Assembly (NCBI GenBank): GCA_023634235.1
Contig: JAMKCF010000008.1
Coordinates: forward strand, 8,884,176-8,948,175
Direction: 5' to 3'
DNA: 64,000 nt
DNA from: Pisaster brevispinus
Taxonomy: Eukaryota > Echinodermata > Asteroidea > Forcipulatida > Asteriidae
Position 1 is the stretch's first letter; each line of letters starts with the position of its first letter. The notes beneath the pieces are model-generated. The model ran no database searches and was not told where the DNA came from. It saw only the letters and a list, made by a program, of their open reading frames with translations. This document shows positions 34,301-49,300 of the stretch, piece after piece. Made by a program: the position numbers and the translations under genes.

Positions 34301-37300
34301 ATTGCAGTAATGTTGAATTTGGTCACAACATCTGTCAACACAATTGAATGTTCCGCTATGATTCGGCCAACCATGCCAACCAGCGTGGTTTGTTTATCAA
34401 CATTAGAAAGGTCTATAACTCATAAACTCAATATAATGTGGAGATGAATCCTGGGCAGTTTAGAGGATTGGGGTTCAATCTCGTTCTTGGTTGGTGGGGA
34501 AAATGTTCGTTGCGATAAATGGCATCATGCGAATTGCTTACAACTCATTGAAGTTGATATTGAACAATTGTGTTTCAGCTTTAACCATTTACTAAAGATG
34601 GTATTGAGTGAACACAACCCTCCAAATTATAAGTGACAAAATGGCGATACATTTGCTCCTGCCAAGCATTCAGCCACTCAGAAAGCAGCTTCCAACAGTT
34701 GGAAGTTACAAAACAAATCCTTAGTTGTCAACCTTGTTGACCAATCTAAAACAAGCCTTACATTTATTGGTTGCCTTGGACCCTTCACTTACATATAAAT
34801 AGCTTTGCAACCCAAGACTGTTCATTATGAATGCTGGTCACACACAACACACAACAGTGCAAAGCCATCGGGAAAAAAACTAGACTGGAAAACCAGTCAT
34901 ACCATGACTCACAAGGGCTAACCCAAGGGGCAAACTACAAGGGAGTACGATGAGCAAGAAGCATTTGATCACTTATTCTTAAATTCTTAAAATTTTGTAG
35001 CTACACTCTTCTTTAATATTTGCGATGATCTCTCTAAAACGTGAACATATGCTTTACCAACAAATACTAATGAGAACTAACTTCAAGTTATCTTAAGCAC
35101 AAACTTGCCTTGCCTTGCCTTGCCTTGCCCACCAACGTGACATTTCTTTTCTTTTAAGACACTTTATTTTGATGAGGAAAATTTTTTAATTTTCAGCAAA
35201 GACCACCATTTGGTGATGGCAAGTCAGGTACCCAGAAAATAGAAGCAAAATAAATACTCACAGCAGGTGCTTTGCACAAGTTTAGGTTGTCTGTTGAGTT
35301 AAAGCTTCTGTTATTGTTTGGCAAGTTGAAGAAGGAATCATATTTTGAAGGAACTACAAGAATCCCAGGCTCTGTATCACAAACTGACTGAAATAAATCA
35401 AAAGAGTTCACATAAAAACGTATTAATGTGAGGAATAAACATGTGATGTTCCAGGCCTATTTTCTAATCAAATAGTATACAATTAATCAAAGTTGAAAAA
35501 AGTTACATGATTTGGAATAAGGAATGTTCCATTCAACAAGGCAAATGAAAACACTCCCGCACGAATACAAAACATTCATAATTTATTTTTAAAAACATCC
35601 AAGTAGAACTTTTTCATTTGATTGGAGGATGAAACTATAAGAATATACAAACTGTACAAGATTGTTCTCTACAAGGGAGTATTTGTACTGCTGTGTATAA
35701 CACATTGTGTGGTCTAGCATGTCATAGTTAAAAGAGGATGGGACGAAACTGCATGATGAATAGGACCAAAATGCACAGTTTATGACACAGGCCAAACCAC
35801 ATGTAATGGTTTGAGTAATAAATGTCGCGTGGCCAACAATCCTACAATAAAATGATCTACTTGGGTGTTGTATAAATGGCCCGTGATGGCAATGGGGTAG
35901 TTTTTAAGTCAACACTATGATGTAGCATTAAGTGTCAGAAGATACCATAATGCAATTTGGGGTTATATTGTTCTGAAGTGTTGTAAATTGTTTGCAAATT
36001 GAAATGTGATGTTGTGAATGTGGCAGAATTATATTTGTTTCTAACTGGTATCTCTTGAAAACTTGAGGATTAAAATGAATGAATAGCTCTCTTTAAACAC
36101 TGCTATATTCCCCTCAACAAAAAAGCTATTTTCATACAGCCTTAACTTGGCATAACCAGACAAACCAACAGAAAGCTCTACAGACAAACAGAGGTAATAC
36201 TACATACCACACTGATGATTGAGACTGTGTAGAGGACGGTCATCGCAAGAAATGTCAAGATCATTCTCATCCAACTTCTCCTGGTAACCAGCTTGGCCAG
36301 CCAGCCAAAGGCAAGCTTTCTTAAACACTAAAAGAAAACAGTCAAGACCACAAAATGTACCTAAAGAAAATAGCATCTCAACGTACATGTTTTAATATAG
36401 GGTTTCAATACCATGCTAGTAATTTCACCAATACAAAGTGCAACATCACAGAATCTGTTCTCTTCTCAATTTCTTTTACTTTAATTGACACTCTTGTTTA
36501 TTAACTGACAAGGGAAAAAACTGATATTGTTTGCAGCATGGGAGGCAAAATGTATTTGATTGTAGGATCTGAACTGGCTTCTTGTCAAAAAGCATGCTCA
36601 GTGATAAGACATCTCCTCTAGAATGGCAGGGGTCATGGGTTCGAATCCCATAAGAGTAGTATGCCGGTAGAATGTGTTTCCGCAGGGCTTGGGAAAGCAC
36701 TGGTTATGTAGTGCTGTACACACCCCGGTGTAGAGAAACAACCAAATAATATTCTTTATTATTGGTGCAATTGCAACATCTGTTAAAATAGATATGAAAA
36801 CTAATATAAATGGCTCTTTTATCAGACACGCTCCTTGAACAAAATCCACTAGACTTATCAATGTTTCAACAAGCCTGGGTGCATTTTCACAGCTCTGCAT
36901 GCTTTGAATGAATTCTGCATTTATGCTTACCATTTTTGCTGACAAGGTTAATACTTAGCAATGTGAAATACACATTTCAACCCCAAAAAAATTCCTTGCT
37001 AACCTGAAAATGCCGTGAACATTTAGTGTGGATTTTTAAGTGCTAATTTTTTGCTTATAAAATGCGTAGCCATGAAATTGTGCCCTTTATCTCTTGTTGA
37101 TGTTAGCTGAGCAGTAAAGCACACTGGATTCAAGTTCTGGTTATCTGATCAGCATAGTGTGGGTTCAAGTCCTGGTCTTGACACTTGTGACCTTAAGCAA
37201 ACCATTATTGCTTCATCCTTCAGATGGGACATAAAGCCGTAGGTCCCATATGTGTTGTGTAATGCAGGTTAAAGAACCCAATACACTTATTATCATTAAG

Positions 37301-40300
37301 ACTAGACATTTTCTGGTATCGTTGGCTGTAGATTGCGCAACAGCACTATGTAAACCATTACATGGTGCTAGGAAAATAAATAGATCTTGAATTTCGAACG
37401 TAGCAGGTAGAAAAGAAACAATGAGTGCTTTCAGACACCCTAGAGTGTGATAAAGGGCTACAAAAGAGCTGTGTTTAATTATTGTTATCGCAGTCTTACC
37501 CTGAACTGTTCAGCCATGCCAATAAATAGCACAAATACCAGCACCATACACGCTACACTGAATGCCACCAGCATCAGGACAGTGCGGGGTTGTGTCAAGA
37601 GTTGAGATAATAAAATGAAGACAAATGTCAGGAACACACACGCCATGTAGTACTTGAAAGATGGGTCACGCATACACGCAAACTGAAAAGGAAAATAAAA
37701 TCGTCACATTTGTTAATTTGGGAGGCTAATCTTCCTTACTCACAGCTGAGAAGCTGAATTGTGAAGGAGGCGGCTACAACGTGTTAGACCAACAGGCATG
37801 CAAGAGTGCCTTCAGCAGTCAGCCACATCGGCCCATATATGACCACCGAGAACAGCCAATGATCGAAAATGTTTGATTTTTCTGGAGGGAGGAAAAACCA
37901 GATGGCCCAGAGAGAGAACCAACGCACAACTTTACTCACAAAATGTAATTTATCATTACCTTCTTCCAATACAATTTTTCGTCCATATTTCTGTTTTCTT
38001 GTCAACATTTATGAAATGTTATCAATATGCTATGATCAAATCAAATACAGGGTTTATCGCTCATATTTAACGCAAATGAAGAAGATGCAAAAAGATAAAA
38101 TATCACAAAGATACATCAATAACCAAGAAATGTTTGTAGAACTCTCATACACACTCCGGAGAATACTTTTAACAAACATTTTCGGACTTTTTTCTTTATT
38201 TTTCCACTTTTGGGTAGCAAGATTCTGGGCTGATGTTTTGTTGACTTTGTTGACTTAGGGGTGTGCAGACTAATCAATAGTACCCTTCACTACAGCAAAA
38301 AGAAAATCAAATAGATAATTACCTTCTTCTCAAAACTGGCCTTGCGAAAAAACATCGTTCCCCTGTGGAAGTCATCTGATCTAGACCAAGGCCTTCAATG
38401 AAAACAAGTTTTCAGAAATAAAAAATGTAAAAAATTCCATTCCAAACCTTGTCAGTTTGATAAACCAGGAAAATATTATCAACTCTTGATATTGAATAAA
38501 GTTATATTTGAGGTGATATGTTAACAACAACAAAAACCATCATACACAAACTCAGAACCACTAGTAGGGGTTAGATCATTACAAGAACAAAGTATTTTTA
38601 CCACAATACAGTTCCATTCTCATATTTTGTTCTTTGGGGTAACTTTTCCTTTCTACCAAACCATATCTTGCTTCTGGCTTAGCGCTTATTTGACCTGTCT
38701 CATCAACAACAAAAATAAACTGGTACTGAAAGAGTGGCTGCAGGCTGTAATTTAAGGCAAATGGCATTAACATGTAGCGATAAATTTACAAGCTTTAAAA
38801 AAAAGTAAGAGATTGCTTCCCTGTCCAAACAAAATGGGTGGCATAGATTATAAATCGTTGGCTCAGTGCTATAATGTTATTAAATTGCAATCTCATATCT
38901 GTATTAATCAAAAGGTCGTAGGTAAAAAAAATAAATCAAAATCCACAAGTAAATGTTTTTCTTAGAAACTAAATCTTTCTTTTTGCGAACATTTACTTTG
39001 GAGACCACTCTTGATCAGCAAACTCCATTTACCAGGAGTTCCAAAAGATGCAAAACCACTTTGACCAATTTGACTGCACTAATGACCTTATAGTTCTGAA
39101 CAGACAATATGTTGTGAAGTATGCGACACTAGTTTTGGTTGCAAGACGCTTGTTTTAGTTTCTAAGAGGCTCATATTGCATTAGTCATGGGGAAAAAAAA
39201 CACAGCTGCCAAGGCTCTATGATCTCATGAACCACTATCACAATAGCAGTTTGTGGTGTGATAGCAGTGGTGGGATGATAGCGCCCTCTGCCAGGGATAA
39301 TTTTGTATTAATACAACAGGAGCATCTTGGAACCAAGACTAGTAATGCCCCTTGCTCTGCTCTGCATCACACACAAAAGCCATGATGTAGCAATCCAAAT
39401 GGCAGAATCTAATTGTTAACATTTTGTAGCGGCATTTTAACATATCAAAAAATAAACCGTTAAGGAAACTGACTGGGTAAATTTTAAATGATCTGGGGTT
39501 GAACAAAGAAAAATTTACTAGAGTGGGATTTGAACCAATGACCTCTAGATTAACGTGCCGGCCCTCTACCAAATGAGCTATCTAGCCCTTTGTCGGCGGT
39601 CTCCCTATTTTGTCAATATCTTTGTTTGGGGGTGCCAGTCTGAAGCCGTAAAACATTAACTGCCATGTAGCCAGGGATTACACTCAAGTTTACGACACAA
39701 CATGTCACACTTTTAAGCCTTTTTTCTTGACTTTGATTGGTCAATGCATTAAGTGGCGGAGCTTCATGAAATGTTCTTATTTCACTCAGAGAAAATCAAT
39801 GCCTTGATGAGTTTCTTACTTCTCTGCATTGATAGCTTCTATAGCCTGCAACATTCTCTCCTTGACACGTCGATCAAAGACGGCCGATTGCTTTTGCATT
39901 CTGGATAAACAAACAGAAGGAATCATCACATGAATGACACTTCACAAATTAAAAAAATAATTGTGTTTGTATACAGCTATTTCTAACGTAATTAATTTAA
40001 AAACTGTCTCGTTTTTTACCCAGTTCATACATCAGTTTTTCATGAAGTAAAATGATTGAAGTTCACCTGAGGCAGTATACAAACACGATGGGAAGAAAAG
40101 AGCAGCAGTGTGGAAGCAAGAACAAGGGTGGGGTTTGGAGTGGGGAATGGTGGTGAGTGAGGAGGGTAGTGAAGTGGGGTGCTTTGAGCACTATTTTCCT
40201 ACCTTGCTGGCCCAAATGTACCAATTTGCATATCACAATGTAAAATTTCAAAAACTTGTAACAATTATCTATATAAAAGGTTATTCTACTGACTCTGCCT

Positions 40301-43300
40301 CAAATTCTATACCTGAAAAGTTCAACTGGACATAGTTGGGTGGTTTTTTTTAAAGGTCTTAAAATATTTTTCAGATCTAATTTAAAAAAACATTAACCCA
40401 TCAACTTCATCCGTGACAAACAATGAACAAGCTTGCATGTGGAAGTCATGTCTAAATATCACATGTTCATCTCCAACCGTGTACAGAAAATGCTTGAATA
40501 ATTAGTCAAATACCAGGGGAAATCTGACTAAAAGGAGCACAAAGTTTCAAAATAAATTTTGGTCAGATTTAGTAATTTGACTCTACTTCTGTAACAACCA
40601 GATGAGAACAATTCAATGAAGGAAACAGTTTTTTTCAGTGGTGAGTTTGGATGTTTGTGTGTGCAAACATTCATGTGAAATCCTTATGTGGATGAGAGAC
40701 AGTAAATGTACCAATCAGTGCCCAAGCCAGTGTTTGGAGATCCAGGATTGAAAGGCACATTTTGTCAGAACCTGGTTTCTCAAAAAATAAAAATTTCACT
40801 CAGACTTTTTTAGCTGTAATTTTTTTTCGAGGGGTCATGACAGTTTAATTTGAGCAGTTGTTGATACAAAGATGCAGAGCTGCCAATATTGAATAATTTG
40901 TGGATTTTCAGGGAACATTCTGCAGAATCACGGAGAGTTGGCAGCTCTGAAAGATGGAAAAGCATTCAATATGAGTTTTGTTTTCTGCATATGTGGTGAC
41001 CGGTAGGCTGCGTGTGTCCACCCGAGAATCGGCAATAGCGCCACCGCGCAGCGATGGGACTGTTTATGCATGTCTCGTCTCCGTGCGGCTGGTGGTTTTG
41101 CCGATCCCTTCCACGGTAGGCTGCGTGTGTCCACCCGAGAATCGGCAATAGCGCCACCGCGCGGCGATGGGACTGTTTATGCATGTCTCGTCTCCGTGCG
41201 GCTGGTGGTTTTGCCGATCCCTTCCACAGGTAAAATTTAATCCTTTTAGCGCCCAGCCGGAATTCATGGAAGATTTAATGAGTATTATGAAACATGTTTG
41301 TTCTTTGCATACACTTTGACTAAAATATATTTAGAGGGAATGCTGGATTTTGTCTATAATAAAACTAGTTAAATAATCCAAGATGGCGCCTCGCATACAA
41401 CATGTAGGCCTTACACGCTGTGTTGTTGTGACATGTACGAGGGACTTGTTTATGTGAATCTAATGATGTCTTGTGTAACTAGGATATACTGCCACCGGTA
41501 TATAATAAGTTATAATAAGTTGGTGTATGTAGGCATGCTCACAAAACTGATTCATGCCCTAGACTGCAGGCTGGCTGGTAAACAAAGAAATAGCGCCCTC
41601 TTGTGAATGGATTTTACATGCCTTACGTGTTGTATTGAGAACTTGTGTAGGAAACCCAAATCAAGCTTCTTTCTGATAAGATTGGATACTCATTTAGAGT
41701 GTAATAACCTTGGTTATCCCATGCAGTTGTTTAATTATGTCCTCAAATAATATTGCCTAATTTCTGGTTTAGTCTGATAGGTCCAAAAAGGGTTTATCCC
41801 AAAAGTCTTTATTCACAGTAGGACTCTGCGGCCCACATTTCTCAGTATAAAATGGCACTAATTGTTATTTCTTTTATTATTATTTTTCCTTTACATGTGA
41901 CTGTTTATGCATGTCTCGTCTCCGTGCGGCTGGTGGTTTTGCCGATCCCTTCCACAGTTGGTTGAATAAAAAGTCAATAAAGAACCAGCAGAACTTTGTC
42001 AGCTTATATTGATTTCTACAAAGTTACTCTATCGCCTCCCTACACATAGCAACACAAAAACCCTTTACCTCGAGCTATGAAAGTTCAAATACAGGGCATC
42101 CATTATTAGCTGGAAATCATGTTGTTTATAAAGTTTGAAGGTTGCAGGAAATATTTCACACTGGTACCAACAATATCACAAAGGCACTTCAAAATTCCCT
42201 GTGGATACTTTCTAATCTTGCACAACAGCATTTCAACATGTACCTTTAACCAGTAATTAGTGTCGAGTTACAGTTGACTGCTACAACAAGAATATGATAT
42301 TCCACACTAATGACCAAGTAAAAGGAATAGTCACATCTAATGTATCAACACTTAATATAATGGTTTTGCATTAAAATATCATGAACTAATGTAGTGAAGC
42401 TTTAAATAAATTTGTCTACTAATTTAGTGGGAAAAATCCAGGCATGATTTATGTACATGTCAGAACTGAGGCAGCCATCTGGTTGAAATATAGGTTTTCC
42501 TGGCGGGTATTTTTTGCAAAAAAGCAGCCTATTTTACTTTCATGCATTCATATAAAAGCAATTTGGCCTCTTCAGTTGACGCCATCATTCCATTTCAATT
42601 TGAGGCATGCAAATTTATACAGCATTATATTCAATCAAACTTTTAAGGCATTTTTTTAGCCATGCGAAATCAGCATTCAATTTAGTAGTGTAGGTGAAAC
42701 TAGAGATTTCTGCAAAAAGCTCCTGCGAATTTGAATGCTGTTTGAGTAAATTGTTAAAATGACTGGTTATCTTTTTGCATTGCACAATGCAACAAAACAT
42801 AGGCTCGCACATTAAATGAAATTGAATGACTGTTTTGAGGGGCTTTCAAAATTTGTGTAAAATAGAATAGAAACACAGCGTTTAAAATGGCCACTTATTT
42901 GCCGCCTGAACAGGCCAACCTATATTATGACTTTTACCATAACACCAATGTTTGATAAGCACTGAACACTCAGTGCTTTGCAGGACATGTTTTAGTTTTT
43001 CATTTACATCAATCTTATTAAGACTAAAAGGGGAGCAATCAACACTGGGGATTCAGAAAAGCCAACAATTTAAACAAAACTTCTGAAACATATTCAATAT
43101 TTGGCAAAGGGCTCAATGTCATTATTGTTTGCAGGTAAAGTAATTATTTGCTTACTACAAAATGGCATTGCAAATATAATAATTGTGTAAGCGTACATCA
43201 CAATCAAATTAGGAATTTCTGGCATGTGTTTGTGCACACACAACTAATAAGATCACTAAGCATGCTTTTTGCCTTACTTAGTGGTACACGTTTCCACGGA

Positions 43301-46300
43301 TATAAATAAAACTTTTGCTTACAATTGAAATGGAACTAGGCTGAAAATTAATTTGCCTTGCACACAACTTTTGTACGAACAAAACAACCATGCTTAGTAG
43401 AAACAGGTTACCAGTGAAAATGTCATGTACTGCACACTTTCTGCAGCTGGTTCTTCGCAAAATGTTTGCTCAGGAAACAAATTTATAAATTTCACATCAC
43501 TTCAAATTTGTTGTCTTACTTTGTGTTATGATCCAAGACAGAAAAGGGAAACAGGCAGCAGTTGACTGCATATATACCCTGCCAAACAGAAAAAGACAAA
43601 TAAAGAATACATAATAATAATAATAGATATAATAATACATATAATAATTTGGGAGGCTAATCATCCTTACTCGCAGTTGAAAAGCTAAAAATGCAGCTAC
43701 AACATGGTCAAGCCCCAGGCAAGTAGGTGCCTTGTGGCAGCCAGCCACATCGACCCACCACAAAGCACAGCAAAGGATTGAAAGTGTTTAAATTTTCCGT
43801 AGGAAGGAAAACAAGAAGGCCCAGAGAAAAATCCATGTAGCACAGAAGAGAAGGAATGTACTACTCTACTCACATATGGCCCTAGCTGGGAATTGAACCA
43901 GGGCCATGGCAGTGAAATGCAAGTGCTATATGCACTAGTCACCCATGTTATAAGCAGTGACATGTCAGAAAAGTAAGATTTCAATATGTTCATCAAAATC
44001 AAAATGGCAGCCATGACCTCCATGGCACATGTTAAGCTTTCACATCCTAATACATATCTTTGTTTCGTTTTTACTAACAACCAAGAATCAAAGCATGTCA
44101 TCATTTTTTAGGGGGATAGACATGGTCTTATAATGTCCGTTTGTGGTTTTGTTTACACGTTTTGGGTTTTCTTTTTGCTTTGTAATTAGCTTGGTTTGCA
44201 CATCAAACCATAGATCAATAGAGCTGCTTAAACAAAAAACAATTTTGCTTACCAGATTCAGATTACTAACCATAGACTGGTTTCCTGCTTAGTTTTGCTT
44301 AGCAGCAAAAGGTTCATCAAAATTGTCTGCTTAAGCAGCTCTATGAAATGGGCCCCACCTTCAACAATCAGAATAAAGTGAGGTTTTAACTTACAGTAAC
44401 ACCAACTGACTTTGTCAAAGGCTCTGCATCTTTGTTTGCAAAAGGTTTGTCAGCACCCCAGCTCTCTAAGTAGTGCGCTATCTTCTTAGTAGAGCGCCCT
44501 CGCGTTTCCTGTACATTATTCTCCGAATCCAGGAGTGCATTTGTTCTGTTCTGTTGAGAGATAAAGATGATAACAGTTGAGGGCATTTTGTCATTGAAGG
44601 AACTGTTGTTTCTCATTAAAAATTTATCATACATTTATTTGACAGCTTGTTTAATGTACAACTTCACGGGAAATATTGTCACCTGCACATAAAGGCCTCC
44701 ATTACTCATAAATTCTGAAAGTAGATTTGATATGTGCTGTGGCTGCGCGGTTAAGCTGATTGGAATCACCTTCTGATGGCTAAGTCACCTGGTTTTCCTT
44801 GAATCCTTGTCATGACAAAACTGTTTCTATGGGCAAGACACTTAACTTCTTATCACACAGGAGTATAAATGGGCACCAACAGTATAGAAAGAGATTATTG
44901 ATGTGAATGATTAGCAGCCGATGCTGCATACTCCAAAGGAATTGAGAACCTTCCAAAAATGCTTAAGGCCTGATAGACATGGGTTGTAGTTGTGTAAGGC
45001 ACTTTGATGCCAGCAGAGTAAGGCCCGGTTCATAATTCCTGCGAATGCGAAGCGAACGTTGGCGTCACAGCTCTGCTTTTGCTGCAAATGTTTCGCAGGA
45101 GTTGAGCACATCTCTTCCGAATTGTTCGTTGCAAATTTGTGATGAAACAGACCCATCAGAACCTTGCATGCTAGTCTCATAATATTGCTGCTATCAGATT
45201 ATTGATGAATTATGACTTGGCTCATAGTGAAATAGTGAAATATTAAAAATAAAAAAATTAAAATTTTGCATTTTCTCTATTTCAATTACCATAATCAGGT
45301 TAATTCTATGGTACCTTTTTAAATCCAAACAGCGCCCTGTTATTGAGACCCGTCTTAAAGGGTAAAGGTCACAATTACCAAAACAGTTTTACTCTGACAA
45401 GATTGCTCCTGTTTGAGGTTTAAATCTTGTTTGATCCACCCAGGGTTATCGAGATGACCGCCATTGAATATAACAAATAAGGTGTTTACAGTTGCAGAAT
45501 ATCCGTGTAAACATAAAGCATGTCCGATATAGACAGCAAAAGATTTCTTCTCAGTGTTAGTAAGGTTCTTTTGCTTAAACAAGGTTTACCCTTAAATTTT
45601 AAGCCAGTCAGACCACTTAGAGTGAATTTGGACTGGTCCTCGGGTACTGTACCGGTAACTGGCATTTGGCCAGCGGACCACCGTTGAGGTAGAGCATTGA
45701 CAAGCATAGAAATCCCGACTGAGCTCTGCGGAGAACGCTAATCCCAGCCTCGCTCAAATATAAGAAGTATGACATGATGGCCTTTTTAGATGCAGTGGTG
45801 TGAATATAAAAGGATCACATTTTACAGATGGAGGCCATATTGCAGTCCATGATCAGTTTTTATTGGCAGTTATTTACCCAAGATTTAATGCAACTTTGGG
45901 TTATGCTTTAAGCTCTGCAGCCAACCGAGTAAGTTGTCATTATGCCATCAATTTAGATCAACCATGATTTTTATTTTGTATGACCCCCCAAAAAGCTATA
46001 GCCAAAGATGCTATATCTGATTTTTGATCGATCTGACCTAAAGTTGTACATTTGAATATATCAAAAATCTAAATAGCTATTTTCATAGATTCAAGAAAGT
46101 TATCAGCTCTCATTTAAGGTATTGCCAAAAAATCTGCCAATATTAAGTACTAGTTAATTAAAAAATAAAAAATAAAAATTAATTATTGTCGGGATCCCAA
46201 CATTACCCCATGTCCATCAGCCATGTAAACACTTTTGCATGTTACATGTACAATCGATCAGAGCTGATTGAAACAAGGAGTTGATCCACCAGGGGTTCTT

Positions 46301-49300
46301 TTCAGAACCTCCACAAACCAGAGAAAAATATTTCACGTATGTGGTGTTACTGCAGACATCAGTAGATTATACACTAGAACAGATCGCATGTGTGGAAGCT
46401 GCTTGAGTGCATATGAACCTAAATCATGCATAAACCTGTGTAATGTCACACCAACCGAGGTCAAAGATGTTTGTGTCTCTGTGAAATTTTTATTAAGGAA
46501 GATGCAAAATAGCTGGAATCTTCCTTGAAACTTGAAGCATGACCTGCTCTTTATGCAGGACCGCATCTCCAGCTCAACTCATCTGCTCCTTACTTATATC
46601 AATCTCTGCCATTTGTGAAATCCTAAAATTAACCTTGGTTGGCATTAATGTGCGAATACCCACACCTGCCTCAGACCGCAATTGACTCCTAAAATGAACT
46701 TTTTTGATTGGAATCAATGACAGTGTGAAAGTTATCAAGTACTAAGGATCAGATTAATTCCGGCCAGAGAAGTCATTCATTAACAAATGGTTGATTATCA
46801 TGCTTCTCAGAAATGATCTGAATGAGTCGTCTATCCTGTTTTGATTTTAAAGGGTTATACACATTTTATTAACAACAGACTGTGCAAGTCTCGCGATTAT
46901 TCAAACTTCCGGGAACAAGTTGTGTGCGCGATTCTGTTTCTTCAAATATTAGTTAACCATAGTTTATGGCAATGAAAATTATGTTTCGTTGGGAAAGAAA
47001 AATCTGGCGATGAAATATATGAATAGAAAATAAAGTTTAAAATCAATACTAATAAAAAACTGAGAATAAGACTTGACCTCAGTTTCAAGTTACTTTAAAA
47101 CTATTAAGTTTTTTGCCCGACTTAATACACATCTGTGTAAGTGCAAAAAAACAAATTATATTCTTTATCCCCAATGCAAAATTAACATCGATTAAAATCA
47201 TTGCAGTACCCGATGCAAAAACACCGGGCTGGCTCGGTGGTCCAGTGGTAAGACACAGTCTTCTGTGGTACTTTTTGGAGAGAGAGAGAGAGAGTGAAGG
47301 AAAGTTCACCGATAGTACTAGAGCTTTAATAGATGAAACAACAGCACTCTGCACTAATGCTTAACATAAAAGCTAAGTACCCAGATCTCAGACAAACGTG
47401 TTAAATTTTACTAACATACGTGCATGTACATGTACATGTCCAAGTTTCATGTTTACTTGCGTATACTGACTATACTACTAGTGTGATTTGCTTGTGGATG
47501 ATGTGGTAATCACATTAGTGGTAAAATGTTTGTCTTACAGCCAAGTATTTCAAGCAAAAGTGACGTCAATAGTGCAGACTGTTATTGATAAAACTGGTGT
47601 ACTTAATGTTTGCTTCAGAACCTCCAGTTCTTTCTGGTGAAAAATTTTACCTTATGAGGATCAACGATGAAGAAGGTTTCTATATTCTGTTCACTCAGGT
47701 AGTCGCTGCGTTGTTGTCCATGGGCTGGCTCTACTTCATATTTACCATTCAGGTTATCTAAGGTTGCTTGGGTAATATGAACTCTCCTGTAAGATATGAG
47801 TGGAGGGTTGTCAAGAAAATGTTGAGCTGCTCAGACATCAAAACCATATCACAATAGACAGGTCCATTATCAAGTGCCATCCCTCAGTGTTAAGGTCACT
47901 AATCACAACTGCAAATCATCCAGAAGTCTGACACGTGAAAACCTAACCACACAATTTATAGGCCTTTTTGAAAGCACATCTTGGGCTTGGGCTTAGGCTC
48001 AGGCATTGTCAGTTATTTTGAAAATGTGTTCTTTTGGTAATGAGGCTTCAAACAGACTAATGGAGCCTTAAAGCCGCAGCCGATGGATGGTTATCTGGAT
48101 CCAAATGTTCTCTGAAAATTAAAGTCATTAAACATGTTAGCACTCCAGTCAATGTTATATGGCAAATCATACTTTGGACTGTAAATGAATTGAATCAAAA
48201 CTTAAGACCACCCTCCGTATCTGTTTTATAATGCTACTTAATGCAAACATTTTTTAGCAACATAGAGATATCCACGAATAACAAATCACTATTTTCACAC
48301 CCCTATTCATTTTGACTGAAAAAAATAACGAAACAAAATCGTAAGTTATAAAGCACAAGGGAAACTAACTGGGTAAATTTAAACTTTTTTTTTTTCATTT
48401 TTAAAAGAATTCCATTGACATTTTTCGATAGTTTTTAGAGTCCGCCATCTTGAAACCAAGCCGAACCGAGCCAGTAAGTCTGTTTTGGTTTGGTCGGAAC
48501 AGCCGCCTTACCGCGGATCAACCGTACACACACGAACACACTCAACCAATGACCAGAGTTCAAACAAGTTTCTGGTTAGAGTCGCCAAAAAGCACTCCTG
48601 ATGGTTATGCCTCGTTGATGCATTTGTCTATCCAGTGAACCCATTGTCTTTGTAAGGCCTGTCTTTAGCGGTACGGATAAAGACAGGGGACCACTCTATA
48701 ACAAACCCAGCTTTTTCTGAGATCTGCCATCGTCTTACCCAGGCTCTCCACAACTCTCCATGTGATTGGCTAGATTGACATCATGTGACCATACATCGTA
48801 TTGCCATTTCTTCAGTCCAAGCACCCCACACAGTACATTGCCAGTGTGTACACCTACTCTCATGTTCACATCAACTCCTGTAGCTCTGCGGACAGTTCTG
48901 TTGAGATTTTTAAAAATGGATAACATTTACAATTCCAACAAGCCTTCTACAATTTCTTCAAGTGTTGGTGACAAAAGATGCACCGTTAGTAAGTTTACTG
49001 CAGTTTAAGATTGCATAAACTGACTAGTAAACCCCTCCCCCTCCCCCCAAACAAAGATTTTTACGAAATAAGGAGACCGTCATCAAATTAGGGCTAGATA
49101 GTTCAGTTGGTAGAACACCGGCACGTTAATCCAGAGGTCGCAGGTTCAAAGCCTGTTCTAGAAAATGTTTCTTTGTTCACCCCAAAAAACATTTAGTAAG
49201 TCATCACATCATACAGTTTGTTTTGGTCATATCCTCAGGCTTTCTGCTACTTCTGGCTCAAAGAAGCTGCACTTTTGTGTAATTTAATCTCAATATCTCC

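Larger units (their letters stand above)
39901..44394 (-). other. Cyclase intron(s) with an unlocated short exon
   Basis: 4.5 kb between two good exons. Phase bookkeeping (0 out, 2 in) requires an exon of length 2 modulo 3, probably encoding part of the variable C1b linker. No convincing candidate was found by eye. The stretch holds a short TIR repeat, GC-rich 113-bp repeats, a SINE-like repeat at 43625-43950, and a MITE fragment. Confidence 0.6.

Noticed and set aside
36596..36680. tRNA gene suggested by GGTTCGAATCC and an A-box
   Set aside because: No paired acceptor stem or complete cloverleaf; the same head recurs with a shared tail at 27950 and 47221, so it is a SINE.
40307..40335. Candidate microexon LNFS between ccag and GTATAG on the minus strand
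   Set aside because: Its length (13 nt) gives the wrong phase for the next exon.
43278..43330. Candidate missing cyclase microexon ending ACCACTAA|GTAAGG
   Set aside because: The donor and phase fit, but no polypyrimidine tract or good acceptor precedes it, and an in-frame stop limits it; the residues do not resemble the linker.
43697..44104. 135-codon minus-strand frame
   Set aside because: It lies across a SINE-like repeat shared with 37712-37945 and has no protein signature.
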